A DNA stretch of 64,000 nt from DASRAP01 sp964503275. Its GTDB lineage: Bacteria > Gemmatimonadota > Gemmatimonadetes > Gemmatimonadales > Gemmatimonadaceae. Under the pieces are notes generated by a model, which was not told where the DNA came from, did no database searches, and was given only the letters and a program-made list of their open reading frames with translations. The number at the start of each line of letters is the position of its first letter. The first letter of the stretch is position 1. Shown here in pieces: positions 50,970-59,866 of this stretch. The stretch lies in assembly GCA_964503275.1 (NCBI GenBank), contig CAZCZO010000012.1, positions 1 through 64,000 on the forward strand, in the 5' to 3' direction. A program made the position numbers and the translations under genes.

Positions 50970-52097
50970 GTGCTCTCGACGCGACGCGTCGGCATCTCGC
51001 GGGACCCGCGACCAACGGCGCGACGGGGGGGCGTCTTCGTCGCACTCGTGGCGGCGGCGGTGCTCGGCGCCGGGCCGGGCCGTGTGCGCCCCGCTGCGGC
51101 GCAGCCGAGCCCACGGGTGCACGTCGTCGCGACCGGCGGCACGATCTCGAATCGAGAAGGCGGACGGCTCAGTGCGGCGGAGGTCGCGTCGCTGGCGCCC
51201 GGCATCGAGCGCTACGCGCAGCTCTCCACGGAGCAGTTCAGCAACACGGCGAGCGGGGCGCTCACGGTGGCGCAGTATCTGGCACTCGCGAAGCGGCTGA
51301 ACGCCCTGTACCGCGACGATCCCGGGCTCGCGGGCATCGTGGTCGCGATGGGCACGGACACGATGGAGGAACTCGCCTGGTTCCTGCATCTGACCGTGCG
51401 GGATCCGCGCCCGGTGGTGGTCGTGGGCAGCATGCGCAACCCGAGCCAAGTCGGCTTCGAAGGGCCGGCCAACATCCTCGCCGCCGTGCGGGTGGCCGCC
51501 GATCCCGCCGCGCGCGGGGTCGGGACCGTCGTCGTGTTGAACGACGAGATCCACAGCGCGCGCGAGGTCGCCAAGACCGATGCGCGACGATTGCAGACCT
51601 TTCGCGCCGGCGAGTACGGCGTGCTCGGCGTCGTCGATCCCGACCGCGTGGTGTGGGTCCGCCGGCCCATCCAGCGGCACAGCGCGACCAGTGAGTTCGA
51701 TGTCGAGCGCATCGACAGTCTGCCCCGCGTGGACATCCTGCTCACCTATCAAGGGGCTCCGGCCGATCTGATCACCGCCGCCGCGTCGGCGGGCGCGAGC
51801 GGCATCGTGGTCGCGGTCGCGGGGGCCGGCGCCATGAGCGGGACGCAGGCCGCCGGCGTGCGCGAGGTCCGGGATCGCGGCGTCTTCGTCGTCACGGCGA
51901 CCCGCACCGGGAGCGGACGCATCAGCGCAGGGACCGCGGATCGCACCGCGACGACCGATGCCGCCACCGAGCGTCGCCGCGCCCACACGCTCGTGGCGGA
52001 GGACCACGCGCCGCTCAAGGCGCGGCTGCTCCTCATGCTCGGCCTCGCCACGACCCGCGAGGGCCACGAACTGCAGCGCATGTTCCGCGAGTACTGA
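50970..52097 (+). CDS. Exported L-asparaginase, type II-like
   Basis: A 375-residue asparaginase hydrolysing asparagine (and perhaps glutamine) to the acid and ammonia. An N-terminal hydrophobic segment (about 20-45, preceded by RRG and ending AAAQ) looks like a signal, possibly Tat-like (RPTARRGG). The enzyme has both active-site threonine motifs: TGGTI (55-59) and GTDT (128-131) with the conserved aspartate. VGSMRNPSQVGFEGPANI lies in the middle. It starts at GTG 50970. Downstream, rsmD begins 3 bases after the stop. Confidence 0.92.
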   Translation: MLSTRRVGISRDPRPTARRGGVFVALVAAAVLGAGPGRVRPAAAQPSPRVHVVATGGTISNREGGRLSAAEVASLAPGIERYAQLSTEQFSNTASGALTVAQYLALAKRLNALYRDDPGLAGIVVAMGTDTMEELAWFLHLTVRDPRPVVVVGSMRNPSQVGFEGPANILAAVRVAADPAARGVGTVVVLNDEIHSAREVAKTDARRLQTFRAGEYGVLGVVDPDRVVWVRRPIQRHSATSEFDVERIDSLPRVDILLTYQGAPADLITAAASAGASGIVVAVAGAGAMSGTQAAGVREVRDRGVFVVTATRTGSGRISAGTADRTATTDAATERRRAHTLVAEDHAPLKARLLLMLGLATTREGHELQRMFREY

Positions 52098-52100
52098 CGG

Positions 52101-52616
52101 ATGCGCATCGTGGGCGGCCGCTTGGCGGGCAAGGCGCTGACCTCGCCCAACGACTTCCGTGTGCGGCCGACCTCGGAGGCGCTGCGTGGGGCGGCCCTCG
52201 CGCGACTCACGCTCGAGCTGCCCGACGCGTCGGTGCTCGATCTCTTTGCGGGGACCGGCGCGCTGGGGCTCGAGGCGCTCTCCCGTGGCGCGCGGCGCTG
52301 TGACTTCGTGGAGACACGCCCCGCCTCCTTGCACGCCTTGAAGGCGAACATCGTCGCCCTGGGGATGAAGCCCCGCACCCGGGTCTTCAAGAAGGACGCG
52401 TTGCCCTTTGCGGCCGCCCTGTCGCGGGACGCCTACGACCTCGCGTTCGTCGATCCGCCGTACGGATCGCGGATGCTCGACCATGTCATCAGCGACTGGG
52501 TGCGGACCGGATTCGCACGGACGCTGGTGGCCGAACACGCGCGCAGTCATATCCTTCCCCCCGGCGCCGAAACGATCGGGAACGGGGACAGCGCGATCAC
52601 CATCTACCGCCGCTGA
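52101..52616 (+). CDS. rsmD: 16S rRNA (guanine(966)-N(2))-methyltransferase RsmD
   Basis: A 171-residue SAM-dependent methyltransferase that methylates G966 of 16S rRNA. It shows the family start MRIVGGRLAGKAL, VRPTSEALRGA, the SAM-binding LDLFAGTGALGLEALSRGA, a VETRP acidic turn and the catalytic motif VDPPYG. Length and order fit RsmD. coaD, its frequent neighbour, is not present. The gene follows the asparaginase by 3 bases and precedes the next gene by 7. Confidence 0.95.
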   Translation: MRIVGGRLAGKALTSPNDFRVRPTSEALRGAALARLTLELPDASVLDLFAGTGALGLEALSRGARRCDFVETRPASLHALKANIVALGMKPRTRVFKKDALPFAAALSRDAYDLAFVDPPYGSRMLDHVISDWVRTGFARTLVAEHARSHILPPGAETIGNGDSAITIYRR

Positions 52617-52623
52617 GCCATCG

Positions 52624-53142
52624 ATGTCCATCCGTTCACTGTGGTTCGCCCTGCTGCTGTCGCCGACCATCGCCATCGCACAGCCCCGCGCCGCCGACGT
52701 CGCCACCAAGGACGCGATCATCGCCGCGCTCTACGATGTGATCTCCGGGCCCGCCGACTCCGCCCGCGACTGGCCACGGTTCCATCACCTGATGCACCCG
52801 ACCGCGCGCTTGCAGGCCGTCACCGGCGCACGCACCGCGACCGGGTTGCGCACCTTCACGCCGCAGGAGTACGCCGAGGGCACGGGCGCGCAGCTCGTGC
52901 AGATCGGATTCCGCGAGATCGAAGTCGGGCGCCATGAGATCCTCGCCGGGCGCGTGCTGCACGTCGCCAGCGCGTACGAGTCCACCCGCGAGCGTCCGCA
53001 GCCGGGCCCCGCCGGCCGCGGCGTCAACTCCATCCAGCTGCTCTTCGACGGCACGCGCTGGTGGATCGTCTCGATCCTGTGGGATGGCTCGCCCGACGCC
53101 AGTGCGACGTGGCCGCCGAGCTGGATGTCGAAGCGGGATTGA
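52624..53142 (+). CDS. Secreted NTF2/SnoaL-like protein
   Basis: A 172-residue exported protein with a signal peptide (about 1-20, ending IAIAQ). The mature part fits an NTF2/SnoaL-type cone fold: an N-terminal helix (KDAIIAALYDVISG), DWPRFHHLMHP, and C-terminal strands AGRVLHVASAYESTRE, INSIQLLFDG-like (NSIQLLFDGTRWWIVSILWD). These domains may be small enzymes or binding proteins; no active-site set can be named. It is coupled to rsmD by a 7-base gap. Confidence 0.75.
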   Translation: MSIRSLWFALLLSPTIAIAQPRAADVATKDAIIAALYDVISGPADSARDWPRFHHLMHPTARLQAVTGARTATGLRTFTPQEYAEGTGAQLVQIGFREIEVGRHEILAGRVLHVASAYESTRERPQPGPAGRGVNSIQLLFDGTRWWIVSILWDGSPDASATWPPSWMSKRD

Positions 53143-53147
53143 GTCCC

Positions 53148-53175
53148 GGCGCGTCGGTGGGCCGCGGCCGCGCCG
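53148..53175. terminator. Stem-loop between convergent genes
   Basis: CGGCGCG (53148-53154) pairs with CGCGCCG (53169-53175) across a 14-base loop, between the stop codons at 53142 and 53183. It may serve both strands, and has no T-run. Confidence 0.35.
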
Positions 53176-53182
53176 ACCAGGC

Positions 53183-54274
53183 TCAGTCGCGCGTGAGGCG
53201 CAGGCGCCAGATCGTCACCGCCGTGCCGCCATTCGCGTCTTCGCGCAGCTGGAACAGCGTGTCGCGCGCGACGGTGCCGCGCAGCGCCACTGGAAACCGA
53301 CCGCGCGCGAGCAGCGCGCCGGTGGCGGCGTCCCGTGCGTCGAGGACGGTGACGAAGGCGGCGTTCGGATCCTGACCTGCCTGCAACACCGGCACGCCGG
53401 TCCGGCCATCGACCACCAGCCTCGCCGGCTGCCACGCGTCCGTCGCCTCCAGGAAGCCCGTGAGCACGCGTCCGGCCGAGTCCTCCCAGATCGCGAAGGC
53501 GTTCGGCGGGCCCGGCCACGCGTTCGCCGGAATGCCCTCGGGACGCGGGGGGAAGGGCAGGTCGGTCGGCGTGAACCGCGCCACGCGCCGCCCGGCGGTA
53601 TCGAAGCGCTCGATCTCGTAGCGATGCTCATGCAGCGTCCACACGTCGTCGTTCGCGGCGAGCGCGAACTGACGGAACGCCCCGAGGACATTCCCCGAGT
53701 CCGCCGCGGACGCCCCGAACGAGCGCAGCACGACGAAGGACGAGTCCAGCAGGTGCATGGGCGACGCCGAGCCGAGCATCGATCCGAACGCGGCGTTCGC
53801 GTCCACGTGGATGCCGTTGGCGACGTAGCGGCCGTCGCGACGCCGCGCCGGGAAATCGGAGACGGGCGCGAAGTCGAGTGCGATGCTGCGCTGGGCGCGA
53901 CCATCGGAGCCGATGGTGGTGATGCGCCGTGCGCGCTGGTCGTACACCTCGACGCCACCGTCGGCGCGGCCGTGGAGGTAGGCGATGCGGCGGAACTCAC
54001 CGGGCCCGTCGCCGGACGCACCGATGCGCAGCTCCCACGCGCCGTCGGGGGCGAAGCGATGTATGCTCGCGCGGTCGATGTCCGCCGCGTACCAGCGCCC
54101 CTGGCCGTCGCGCGTCACCAGCGGAAAATCCACGACCACACTCTCGCCGTCGGGACCGGCGCCGAAGGTCACCAGCGAATCCAGGTGCATGGTCAGCGTG
54201 GGCGCCGCGGTCTGCTCTGCCGCACACGCGGCGCACAGCGCGAGCAGCGCCGCGCCGATCACGCGCCGCCTCAC
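53183..54274 (-). CDS. Beta-propeller lipoprotein
   Basis: A 363-residue lipoprotein with lipobox CAAC (Cys17 counting from the GTG at 54274). The mature protein is a six-bladed propeller of the NHL/TolB-like kind. Repeated patterns include YAADIDRASIHRFAPDGAWE with GDGPGEF, GVEVYDQRARRITTIGSDG, and VWTLHEHRYEIERFDTAGR. The GDGPGEF string is common in large families of such lipoproteins in soil bacteria, with no known function. It lies 7 bases after mnmA and is cotranscribed with it; a link to thiolation is unlikely. Confidence 0.8.
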   Translation of the reverse strand: MRRRVIGAALLALCAACAAEQTAAPTLTMHLDSLVTFGAGPDGESVVVDFPLVTRDGQGRWYAADIDRASIHRFAPDGAWELRIGASGDGPGEFRRIAYLHGRADGGVEVYDQRARRITTIGSDGRAQRSIALDFAPVSDFPARRRDGRYVANGIHVDANAAFGSMLGSASPMHLLDSSFVVLRSFGASAADSGNVLGAFRQFALAANDDVWTLHEHRYEIERFDTAGRRVARFTPTDLPFPPRPEGIPANAWPGPPNAFAIWEDSAGRVLTGFLEATDAWQPARLVVDGRTGVPVLQAGQDPNAAFVTVLDARDAATGALLARGRFPVALRGTVARDTLFQLREDANGGTAVTIWRLRLTRD

Positions 54275-54281
54275 CGTCCCC

Positions 54282-55406
54282 TCACAGGCCCACGGCCAAC
54301 GGCAGCGGCGCGCGACGCGGTCCCGGCTCGGCGGTCGAGCGATCGATGATGCCACCACCGAGGACCTGCCCCGAGGCCGCGTACCACACCACCGACTGCC
54401 CAGGACTCACCGCCTGCACTGGGCGCTCCAACACGACCTGCACCCGATCCCCATCGACCGTATCGATGGTCCCGGGGACGGGCTCCGCCCGGTGCCGCAC
54501 GCGGCTCCACACGCGGTCGCCGGGCGCGGGTGCGGTGCCGGTCAGCCAGCGCACCGCCGATGCGCAGACCTGCTGACCCATGATGGCCGCCCGCGGGCCG
54601 ATCACCACCGTACGCTCCTGCGGCCGGATCGCGACCACGTACATCGGCTCGCCGAAACCGCCGGGCAATCCCCGACGCTGCCCGACGGTGTACCGCGCGT
54701 AGCCCTCGTGGAGGCCGACCTGCTCGCCGCTCGTCGTCACCAGTGGACCCGGCGTCAGCGCCGCGTGGTCGGGGCCCAGGCGCGCGCTGAGCACCGCCGC
54801 ATAGTCGTCGTTGGGCACGAAGCAGATCTCGTGACTCTCGGCCTTCTCGGCCACGTGCAGGAGCCCGAGCTCGGTGGCGAGACGCCGCGTCTCCGGCTTG
54901 GTGAGGCCGCCCACCGGGAGCAGCATCCGCGGGATCACCTCGCGGTCGATGCCCCACAAGAAGTAGGTCTGGTCCTTGAGATCGTCCGCACCCCGGTACA
55001 GCGCGCCGTCCTGCACGCGCGCGTAATGCCCCGTCGCGACGAACGCCGCGTCGAGCTTGTCCGCGGTGCGCACCAAGTCGCGGAACTTCGTGAACGTGTT
55101 GCAGCGCACGCAGGGGATGGGCGTGCGGCCCGCCACATACTCGGCGACGAAGTCGTCCACGACATCGCGCGAGAAGGCGGACTCCAGGTTCACCACATAA
55201 TGCGGGATGCCGAGCCGGTGCGCGACGCGGCGCGCATCATTCGTCGCGTCGAGCGAGCAGCAGGGCCGGTCGGGGACGTCGGCCCCGTCGTGGTGCAACT
55301 TCATCGTCACGCCGACCACGTCGTAGCCCTCGCGCACGAGGACCGCGGCCGCGACGGACGAGTCGACGCCTCCCGACATCGCCACCAGCACGCGCGGCCC
55401 GCTCAT
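54282..55406 (-). CDS. mnmA: tRNA-specific 2-thiouridylase MnmA
   Basis: Places the 2-thio group on U34 of tRNA(Lys/Glu/Gln). The 374-residue protein has the PP-loop SGGVDSS (11-17), the nucleophile motif PIPCVRCN (Cys99), the catalytic Cys195 in SHEICFVP, YTVGQRRGLP, and the C-terminal beta-barrel. Sulfur comes from a cysteine desulfurase, and that gene lies immediately upstream (3-base gap), giving a self-contained thiolation unit. Confidence 0.96.
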   Translation of the reverse strand: MSGPRVLVAMSGGVDSSVAAAVLVREGYDVVGVTMKLHHDGADVPDRPCCSLDATNDARRVAHRLGIPHYVVNLESAFSRDVVDDFVAEYVAGRTPIPCVRCNTFTKFRDLVRTADKLDAAFVATGHYARVQDGALYRGADDLKDQTYFLWGIDREVIPRMLLPVGGLTKPETRRLATELGLLHVAEKAESHEICFVPNDDYAAVLSARLGPDHAALTPGPLVTTSGEQVGLHEGYARYTVGQRRGLPGGFGEPMYVVAIRPQERTVVIGPRAAIMGQQVCASAVRWLTGTAPAPGDRVWSRVRHRAEPVPGTIDTVDGDRVQVVLERPVQAVSPGQSVVWYAASGQVLGGGIIDRSTAEPGPRRAPLPLAVGL

Positions 55407-55409
55407 CGC

Positions 55410-56564
55410 TCAGACCGGACTGGTCGCCCGCGCCTTCGCGGCCAACTGAGGCAGGACCAACGCGACCCGCTCGATGTCGGCGGGCGTCGTGAGCGCGCCG
55501 ATCGAGAGACGCAGCTGTGCGTTGGCCAGCTCCGGCGGCACCCCCATCGCACTCAGCACATGCGAAGCCCCGACGGAGCCGCTCTGGCAGGCCGAGCCAC
55601 CACTCGCGGCGATGCCGGCCATATCCAGCGCCATGAGCATCGTCTCAGCGTCCGTCCCGGGGATCGACAGGCAGGTCACGTGCGGCGAGCGCGGCGCCTC
55701 GGCGCCGTGGATCACCACATCCGGGATCGCCTCGCGCAGGGCGCCCTCCAGATGATCGCGCAACGCGGTCAAGCGCCGGGTCTCGCTGGCCTGCTCGGCC
55801 AGCGTCAGCTCCATCGCCGTGGCGAGTGCGACCGCGTTGGCGACATTCTCGGTGCCCGGCCGACGACCGCGACACTGCGAGCCGCCGAAGAACAGCGGGG
55901 CGACCGGCGTCCCGCGGCGCACGAACATCGCGCCGACCCCCTTCGGGGCCCCGAGCTTGTGGCCGGACAGCGAGAGGAAGTCGACCAACAAGGTCCGCGT
56001 GTCGATCGCCATCTTGCCGAAGGCCTGCACGGCGTCGGTGTGGATCTCGGCTCCACGGGACTTCGCCAGCGCGACCAGCTCCGGGATCGGCTGAATGACG
56101 CCGGTCTCGTTGTTCACCCACATCACCGAGACCAGCGCGGTGTCATCGCCGATCGCGGCGTCCGCATCGTCGAGGTCCACCACACCCGACGGCAACATGC
56201 GCAGATGCCGCTCGGTGGCCCCTTCCTCAGCCGCCTGGTGCACCGCCGCCAGCACCGCCTTGTGCTCGATGGGGGAGGTCACGATCGTGTGCCGCTCCCC
56301 GGTGCGCAGGGTGCGCCAGCCGCCGAGGACGGCCAGATTGTCCGCCTCGGTGCCCCCCGAGGTGATGACCACTTCATCGACCTGGGCCGACAGGCACTGG
56401 GCCACCCGCTCCCGTGCCTCGTCCAGCGCCGTGCGCGCCTCGCGCCCCCAGCGGTGGGTGGACGACGGATTGCCGAAGCGTGGCCCGAAGTACGGCGCCA
56501 TCGCAGCAAAGACTTCGGGCCGGACCGGCGTCGTCGCGGCGTGATCGAGGTAGATGGGGTCCAT
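55410..56564 (-). CDS. Cysteine desulfurase (NifS/IscS family)
   Basis: A 384-residue PLP enzyme that takes sulfur from cysteine for tRNA thiolation or Fe-S clusters. It begins IYLDHAATTPVRP and has ITSGGTEADN, the PLP aspartate in HTDAVQAFGK, the PLP lysine in SLSGHKLGAPKG (Lys203), RPGTEN, and the catalytic cysteine in GGSACQSG (Cys326). The order desulfurase-mnmA supports a role in 2-thiouridine. The iscR, iscU and iscA genes are not adjacent. Its promoter contains a palindrome at 56574-56591. Confidence 0.95.
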   Translation of the reverse strand: MDPIYLDHAATTPVRPEVFAAMAPYFGPRFGNPSSTHRWGREARTALDEARERVAQCLSAQVDEVVITSGGTEADNLAVLGGWRTLRTGERHTIVTSPIEHKAVLAAVHQAAEEGATERHLRMLPSGVVDLDDADAAIGDDTALVSVMWVNNETGVIQPIPELVALAKSRGAEIHTDAVQAFGKMAIDTRTLLVDFLSLSGHKLGAPKGVGAMFVRRGTPVAPLFFGGSQCRGRRPGTENVANAVALATAMELTLAEQASETRRLTALRDHLEGALREAIPDVVIHGAEAPRSPHVTCLSIPGTDAETMLMALDMAGIAASGGSACQSGSVGASHVLSAMGVPPELANAQLRLSIGALTTPADIERVALVLPQLAAKARATSPV

Positions 56565-56573
56565 GAGCGAACG

Positions 56574-56596
56574 TTCAGGGGTATCCCTGAAATATA
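56574..56596 (-). promoter_or_regulatory. Promoter with palindromic operator before the cysteine desulfurase gene
   Basis: TTCAGGG and CCCTGAA (56574-56580 and 56585-56591) form a perfect 7-bp inverted repeat with a 4-base spacer. The minus-strand -10 TATATT (56596-56591) touches its edge, so a bound protein would cover the -10 and start site. It looks like a repressor operator. IscR- or Rrf2-type control is a guess from the gene's function, not from a site match. Confidence 0.5.
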
Positions 56597-56651
56597 CCTC
56601 TGCCAGGCGCTGCCCGGATGGTCGCGGCCCCGCCGGGGGGGGCGCCGACGC

Positions 56652-56679
56652 TTGGCATCGCCGGACCCCGCGTTAGGTT
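56652..56679 (+). promoter_or_regulatory. Promoter TTGGCA-16-TAGGTT for the POT transporter
   Basis: TTGGCA (56652-56657) and TAGGTT (56674-56679) are spaced by 16 bases. A leader of about 60 bases would follow. It contains a CCCCGCC/GGCGGGG hairpin (56692-56698 with 56709-56715) before the ATG at 56749. Confidence 0.5.
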
Positions 56680-56748
56680 TTTCCGCACACGCCCCGCCAG
56701 CTCGGACAGGCGGGGACCCACCCGAACGAACGACGAGGGTTCGGTTCC

Positions 56749-58269
56749 ATGGCCACAGCCTACGTGCAGGACGGGGATGCCGCCGGCACACTGCTCGGAC
56801 ATCCGAAAGGATTGTTCGTGCTCTTCTTCGCCGAGATGTGGGAGCGCTTCTCGTACTATGGGATGCGTGCCCTCCTCATCTTCTACCTGACCAAGCATTG
56901 GCTGTTCTCAGATGAACAGTCCGGGGTCATCTACGGCGCGTACACGGCCCTCGTCTACATCACGCCGGTGCTCGGCGGGTACCTCGCCGACAAGTACCTG
57001 GGACAGCGCAAGGCGGTGCTCTTCGGCGCCGTCCTGCTGACCTTCGGACACTTCCTGATGGGGGTCGAGGGGGCCGGTGGGCAGGACGCGGCGGCCTTGA
57101 ACGTGTTCTGGCTGGCGCTCGCGTTCATCATCGTGGGCTCCGGCTTCCTCAAGGCGAACATCTCGGTGATCGTCGGGCAGCTCTACCCGCGGACCGACAT
57201 CCGCCGCGACGGCGCCTATACGATCTTCTACATGGGCATCAACCTCGGTGCCTTCCTCGGCTCGCTGCTCTGCGGCTGGCTCGGCGAGACCTACGGGTGG
57301 TCCTACGGGTTCGGCGCCGCCGGCGTCGGGATGCTGCTGGGGTTGGTGGTCTTCGTGCTGGGGACGCCGTTGCTCCTGGGCCGCGGCGAGGCCCCCGATC
57401 CCGCGCGTTTGCAGCAGCCGGTCGGAGGGATCAAGTTCGAGTGGCTGCTGTACCTCGTCGGCGTGCTCGCCGTCGGTGCCTGCTGGTGGATGGTGCAGAA
57501 CCAGCAGCTGGTCGGCGGCTTCCTGGGTGTCGCGGGCGCACTGCTCGTCCTGTATGTGCTCTACACCGCGGTGGTGAAGCTGCCGGCCGATGATCGCGAT
57601 CGCATCTTCGCGGCCATGTTCCTGATCCTCGGGTCCGTGCTGTTCTGGGCCCTGTTCGAGCAGGCGGGCTCGTCGCTGAACCTCTACACCGATCGCTATG
57701 TGGACCGCGGCGCGGTGCCGGCGTCGGTGTTCCAGTCGATCAACGCGGCGTACATCGTGCTGTTGGCGCCGGTCTTCGCGGCGCTGTGGACGACGCTGGG
57801 GCGTCGCGGGATGGAGCCGAGCGCGCCCGCCAAGTTCGGGCTTGCCATGATGCAGCTGGGCGGCGGCTTCCTCGTGCTGGTGCTGGGTGCGGGCGGGAGC
57901 GAGGTGATGACGCCGGTGCTCTTCATCTTCCTGATCTACCTCTTGCACACGACGGGTGAGCTGTGCCTGTCGCCCGTGGGGCTCTCGGCCATGAACCGAC
58001 TGGCCCCCGCGCACATGGCCTCGCTGATCATGGGGATGTGGTTCTTCGCCTCCGCGACCGGCAACTTCGTCGCCGGGCTCATCGCCGCGGCCACGGGTTC
58101 CGAGCGCGCGTCCGGTGAGGGCGCGGGCAAGGAGGTCGTGCTCGACGTCTATCAGCAGATCGGGTGGATCGCGGTCGGCGTGGGCGTCGTCGTGGTGGCG
58201 ATCTCGCCGCTCATCAAGAAGCTCATGCACCTCGACACGCTGCGCGACGACGCCGCGGCGGCGCACTGA
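56749..58269 (+). CDS. POT/PTR family proton-coupled peptide transporter
   Basis: A 506-residue major-facilitator protein with 12-14 membrane helices, importing di- and tripeptides with protons. The signatures are the N-terminal LFFAEMWERFSYYGMRALL (the ExxERFxYYG motif), the second PTR motif around FYMGINLGAFLG, and FWALFEQAGSS in the second half. A central cytoplasmic region separates the two bundles. Its leader has a possible hairpin. With the secreted dipeptidase at 7 kb it suggests peptide use by this organism. Confidence 0.95.
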   Translation: MATAYVQDGDAAGTLLGHPKGLFVLFFAEMWERFSYYGMRALLIFYLTKHWLFSDEQSGVIYGAYTALVYITPVLGGYLADKYLGQRKAVLFGAVLLTFGHFLMGVEGAGGQDAAALNVFWLALAFIIVGSGFLKANISVIVGQLYPRTDIRRDGAYTIFYMGINLGAFLGSLLCGWLGETYGWSYGFGAAGVGMLLGLVVFVLGTPLLLGRGEAPDPARLQQPVGGIKFEWLLYLVGVLAVGACWWMVQNQQLVGGFLGVAGALLVLYVLYTAVVKLPADDRDRIFAAMFLILGSVLFWALFEQAGSSLNLYTDRYVDRGAVPASVFQSINAAYIVLLAPVFAALWTTLGRRGMEPSAPAKFGLAMMQLGGGFLVLVLGAGGSEVMTPVLFIFLIYLLHTTGELCLSPVGLSAMNRLAPAHMASLIMGMWFFASATGNFVAGLIAAATGSERASGEGAGKEVVLDVYQQIGWIAVGVGVVVVAISPLIKKLMHLDTLRDDAAAAH

Positions 58270-58277
58270 GTAATGGG

Positions 58278-58306
58278 GGCGGGGCGGCCCGCGGAGCCGC
58301 CCCGCC
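58278..58306. terminator. Strong bidirectional terminator hairpin
   Basis: A perfect 11-bp GC stem (58278-58288 with 58296-58306) with a 7-base loop lies between the convergent transporter and dioxygenase genes. Confidence 0.65.
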
Positions 58307-58319
58307 ACCCACGGCATCG

Positions 58320-59051
58320 TCAGCCGTACAGCCTGCTCCGGACGTCCCAGAGCGCGGGAAAGAAGCGCTGCCGCACCGTGCGCTCCAGGTAGGTCGCGCC
58401 GAGCGTCCCACCGGTCCCGGACGTCATGGGCCCGATCACCCGCTGCACCAGCTGGACATGGAGGAAACGCCAGCGGGCGAACTGTTGCTCGAACTCCAGC
58501 ATGTCCTCGGCCAGCAGCACCAAGGGCGAGGGGCCTGGGCCCGTGTACAACGCCTCGAGGGTCGTGCCCGCCTGCGCGACGGCGTCGAGGAAGAGTTGCT
58601 GCAGCGTGGGGCGGGCGAACCAGTCGGACACCGCGGCGGGGATCTCACCGTGCGCGCGCAGGGCCGCGACGAAGTGCTCGTCGCGCAGACCGCAGGCCGC
58701 TTCGACCGCCCGGAACTGGACGCTCTGCGACCCGCTCGAGGCCCCGAGATAGCCACGGAACTGCGCGAAGCGCTGCGGGGGCAGGGTCTCGAGCGCCGCG
58801 AGTTGGTCCGAGACGATGCGCATCACGCCGTTGATGCGCCGCATCGTGAAGACGCCGCGCATCGCATCGTGCGCCTGCAGGGCGGCCATCAAGGTCTCCA
58901 ACTCGTGCAGGAGGAGCTTGAACCAGAGCTCGCTGGCCTGATGCACCACGATGAACAGCAATTCGTCGGGATGCGGTGGCGTGGTCTGCGGGCGCTGCAA
59001 CTGCAGCAGTTCGTCGAGGGCGAGGTAGCGCCCGTAGTCCATGTCGCTCAC
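58320..59051 (-). CDS. kynA: Tryptophan 2,3-dioxygenase
   Basis: Opens the indole ring of tryptophan to N-formylkynurenine using haem. The 243-residue protein is somewhat short for the family (usually about 280) but has the core strings: DELLFIVVHQASELWFKLLLHE with the active-site His, GYLGASSGSQSVQFR, and FLHVQLVQRVIG with the haem-ligand His followed by GTGGTLGATYL. No kynureninase or formamidase gene is near. It overlaps bshB1 by 4 bases, an unusual pairing. Confidence 0.95.
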   Translation of the reverse strand: MSDMDYGRYLALDELLQLQRPQTTPPHPDELLFIVVHQASELWFKLLLHELETLMAALQAHDAMRGVFTMRRINGVMRIVSDQLAALETLPPQRFAQFRGYLGASSGSQSVQFRAVEAACGLRDEHFVAALRAHGEIPAAVSDWFARPTLQQLFLDAVAQAGTTLEALYTGPGPSPLVLLAEDMLEFEQQFARWRFLHVQLVQRVIGPMTSGTGGTLGATYLERTVRQRFFPALWDVRSRLYG

Positions 59052-59761
59052 AGGGTGCTCCCGCCCAAGGTCATCACATCGGTCACCGCCATGGTCTCGC
59101 TCGTCCAGAAGGGTTCGCCGTAGCGCGTGCGGATCAAGGTGCCGTAGTGCGCGGCCTGGTGGCGCACGATGTCATAGAGCGGCTCGCCGTTCGGGTACAC
59201 CTCGCCGGCCTGGATCGCGCCGTCGAACTGCGAGGCATAGCACTGGATCGCCGCGAGCTTGCGCTCGAACACCGCGCTGATGTCCACGACGAAGGTCGGC
59301 CGCTCGTGGTCCTCGCGGTAGGTGATCGTGTGCAGGATCTTGCGCGGCCGGTGCGGCGGTGATTCGGGGTCGGCCTTGGCGAGTCCCGCGATGAAGCAGG
59401 CGTCGCGGACCAGCTCCGCCGCGACGCGATGGTCCGGATGCCGGCCCTGACGGGCCGGGGCGATCACCACCTGGGGGCGCAGCCGCCGCAGCACGCGCGC
59501 CAGCGCGAGCCGCGTCTCGGGCGTGTTGGTGATCCCGGCATCGGGGAGGGCGAGGTTCTCGCGCACCGTGAGGCCGAGCACCGCCGCCGCGGCGTCGGCC
59601 TCCTGCGCGCGAAGCGCCGCCGAGCCGCGGGTCCCCATCTCACCCTGCGTGAGGTCGACGATCCCCGTGCGATAGCCGTGGCCCTGCGCCACCAGCAGCG
59701 TGCCGCCGCAGGTGAGTTCGGCGTCGTCGCGGTGCGGGGCGATAGCGAGCAGGTCGATCAT
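59048..59761 (-). CDS. bshB1: Bacillithiol biosynthesis deacetylase BshB1-like
   Basis: A 237-residue PIG-L/LmbE-family zinc deacetylase. BshB1 removes the acetyl group from GlcNAc-malate in bacillithiol synthesis. The sequence has IAPHRDDAELTCGG (usual PHPDD; here Arg replaces Pro), LTQGEMGTRGS, PARQGRHPDHR and a C-terminal YGEPFWTSETMAV ending typical of BshB1 and not of mycothiol enzymes. bshA and bshC are not in the window. The start is supported by TAGTTT 6 bases upstream. Confidence 0.9.
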   Translation of the reverse strand: MIDLLAIAPHRDDAELTCGGTLLVAQGHGYRTGIVDLTQGEMGTRGSAALRAQEADAAAAVLGLTVRENLALPDAGITNTPETRLALARVLRRLRPQVVIAPARQGRHPDHRVAAELVRDACFIAGLAKADPESPPHRPRKILHTITYREDHERPTFVVDISAVFERKLAAIQCYASQFDGAIQAGEVYPNGEPLYDIVRHQAAHYGTLIRTRYGEPFWTSETMAVTDVMTLGGSTL

Positions 59762-59767
59762 GGCGGA

Positions 59768-59773
59768 AAACTA
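59768..59773 (-). promoter_or_regulatory. TAGTTT -10 element, leaderless promoter
   Basis: On the minus strand TAGTTT ends 6 bases before the bshB1 ATG at 59761, with no ribosome-binding site. Confidence 0.45.
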
Positions 59774-59866
59774 CTGTGACGCCGCGGCCCTCGTTCGCGT
59801 CCTAGCTGATAGTAGCACTCTGCGTCCATCCCATGGGCGCACCCGATCACCCTCCGGAGCACTCTC

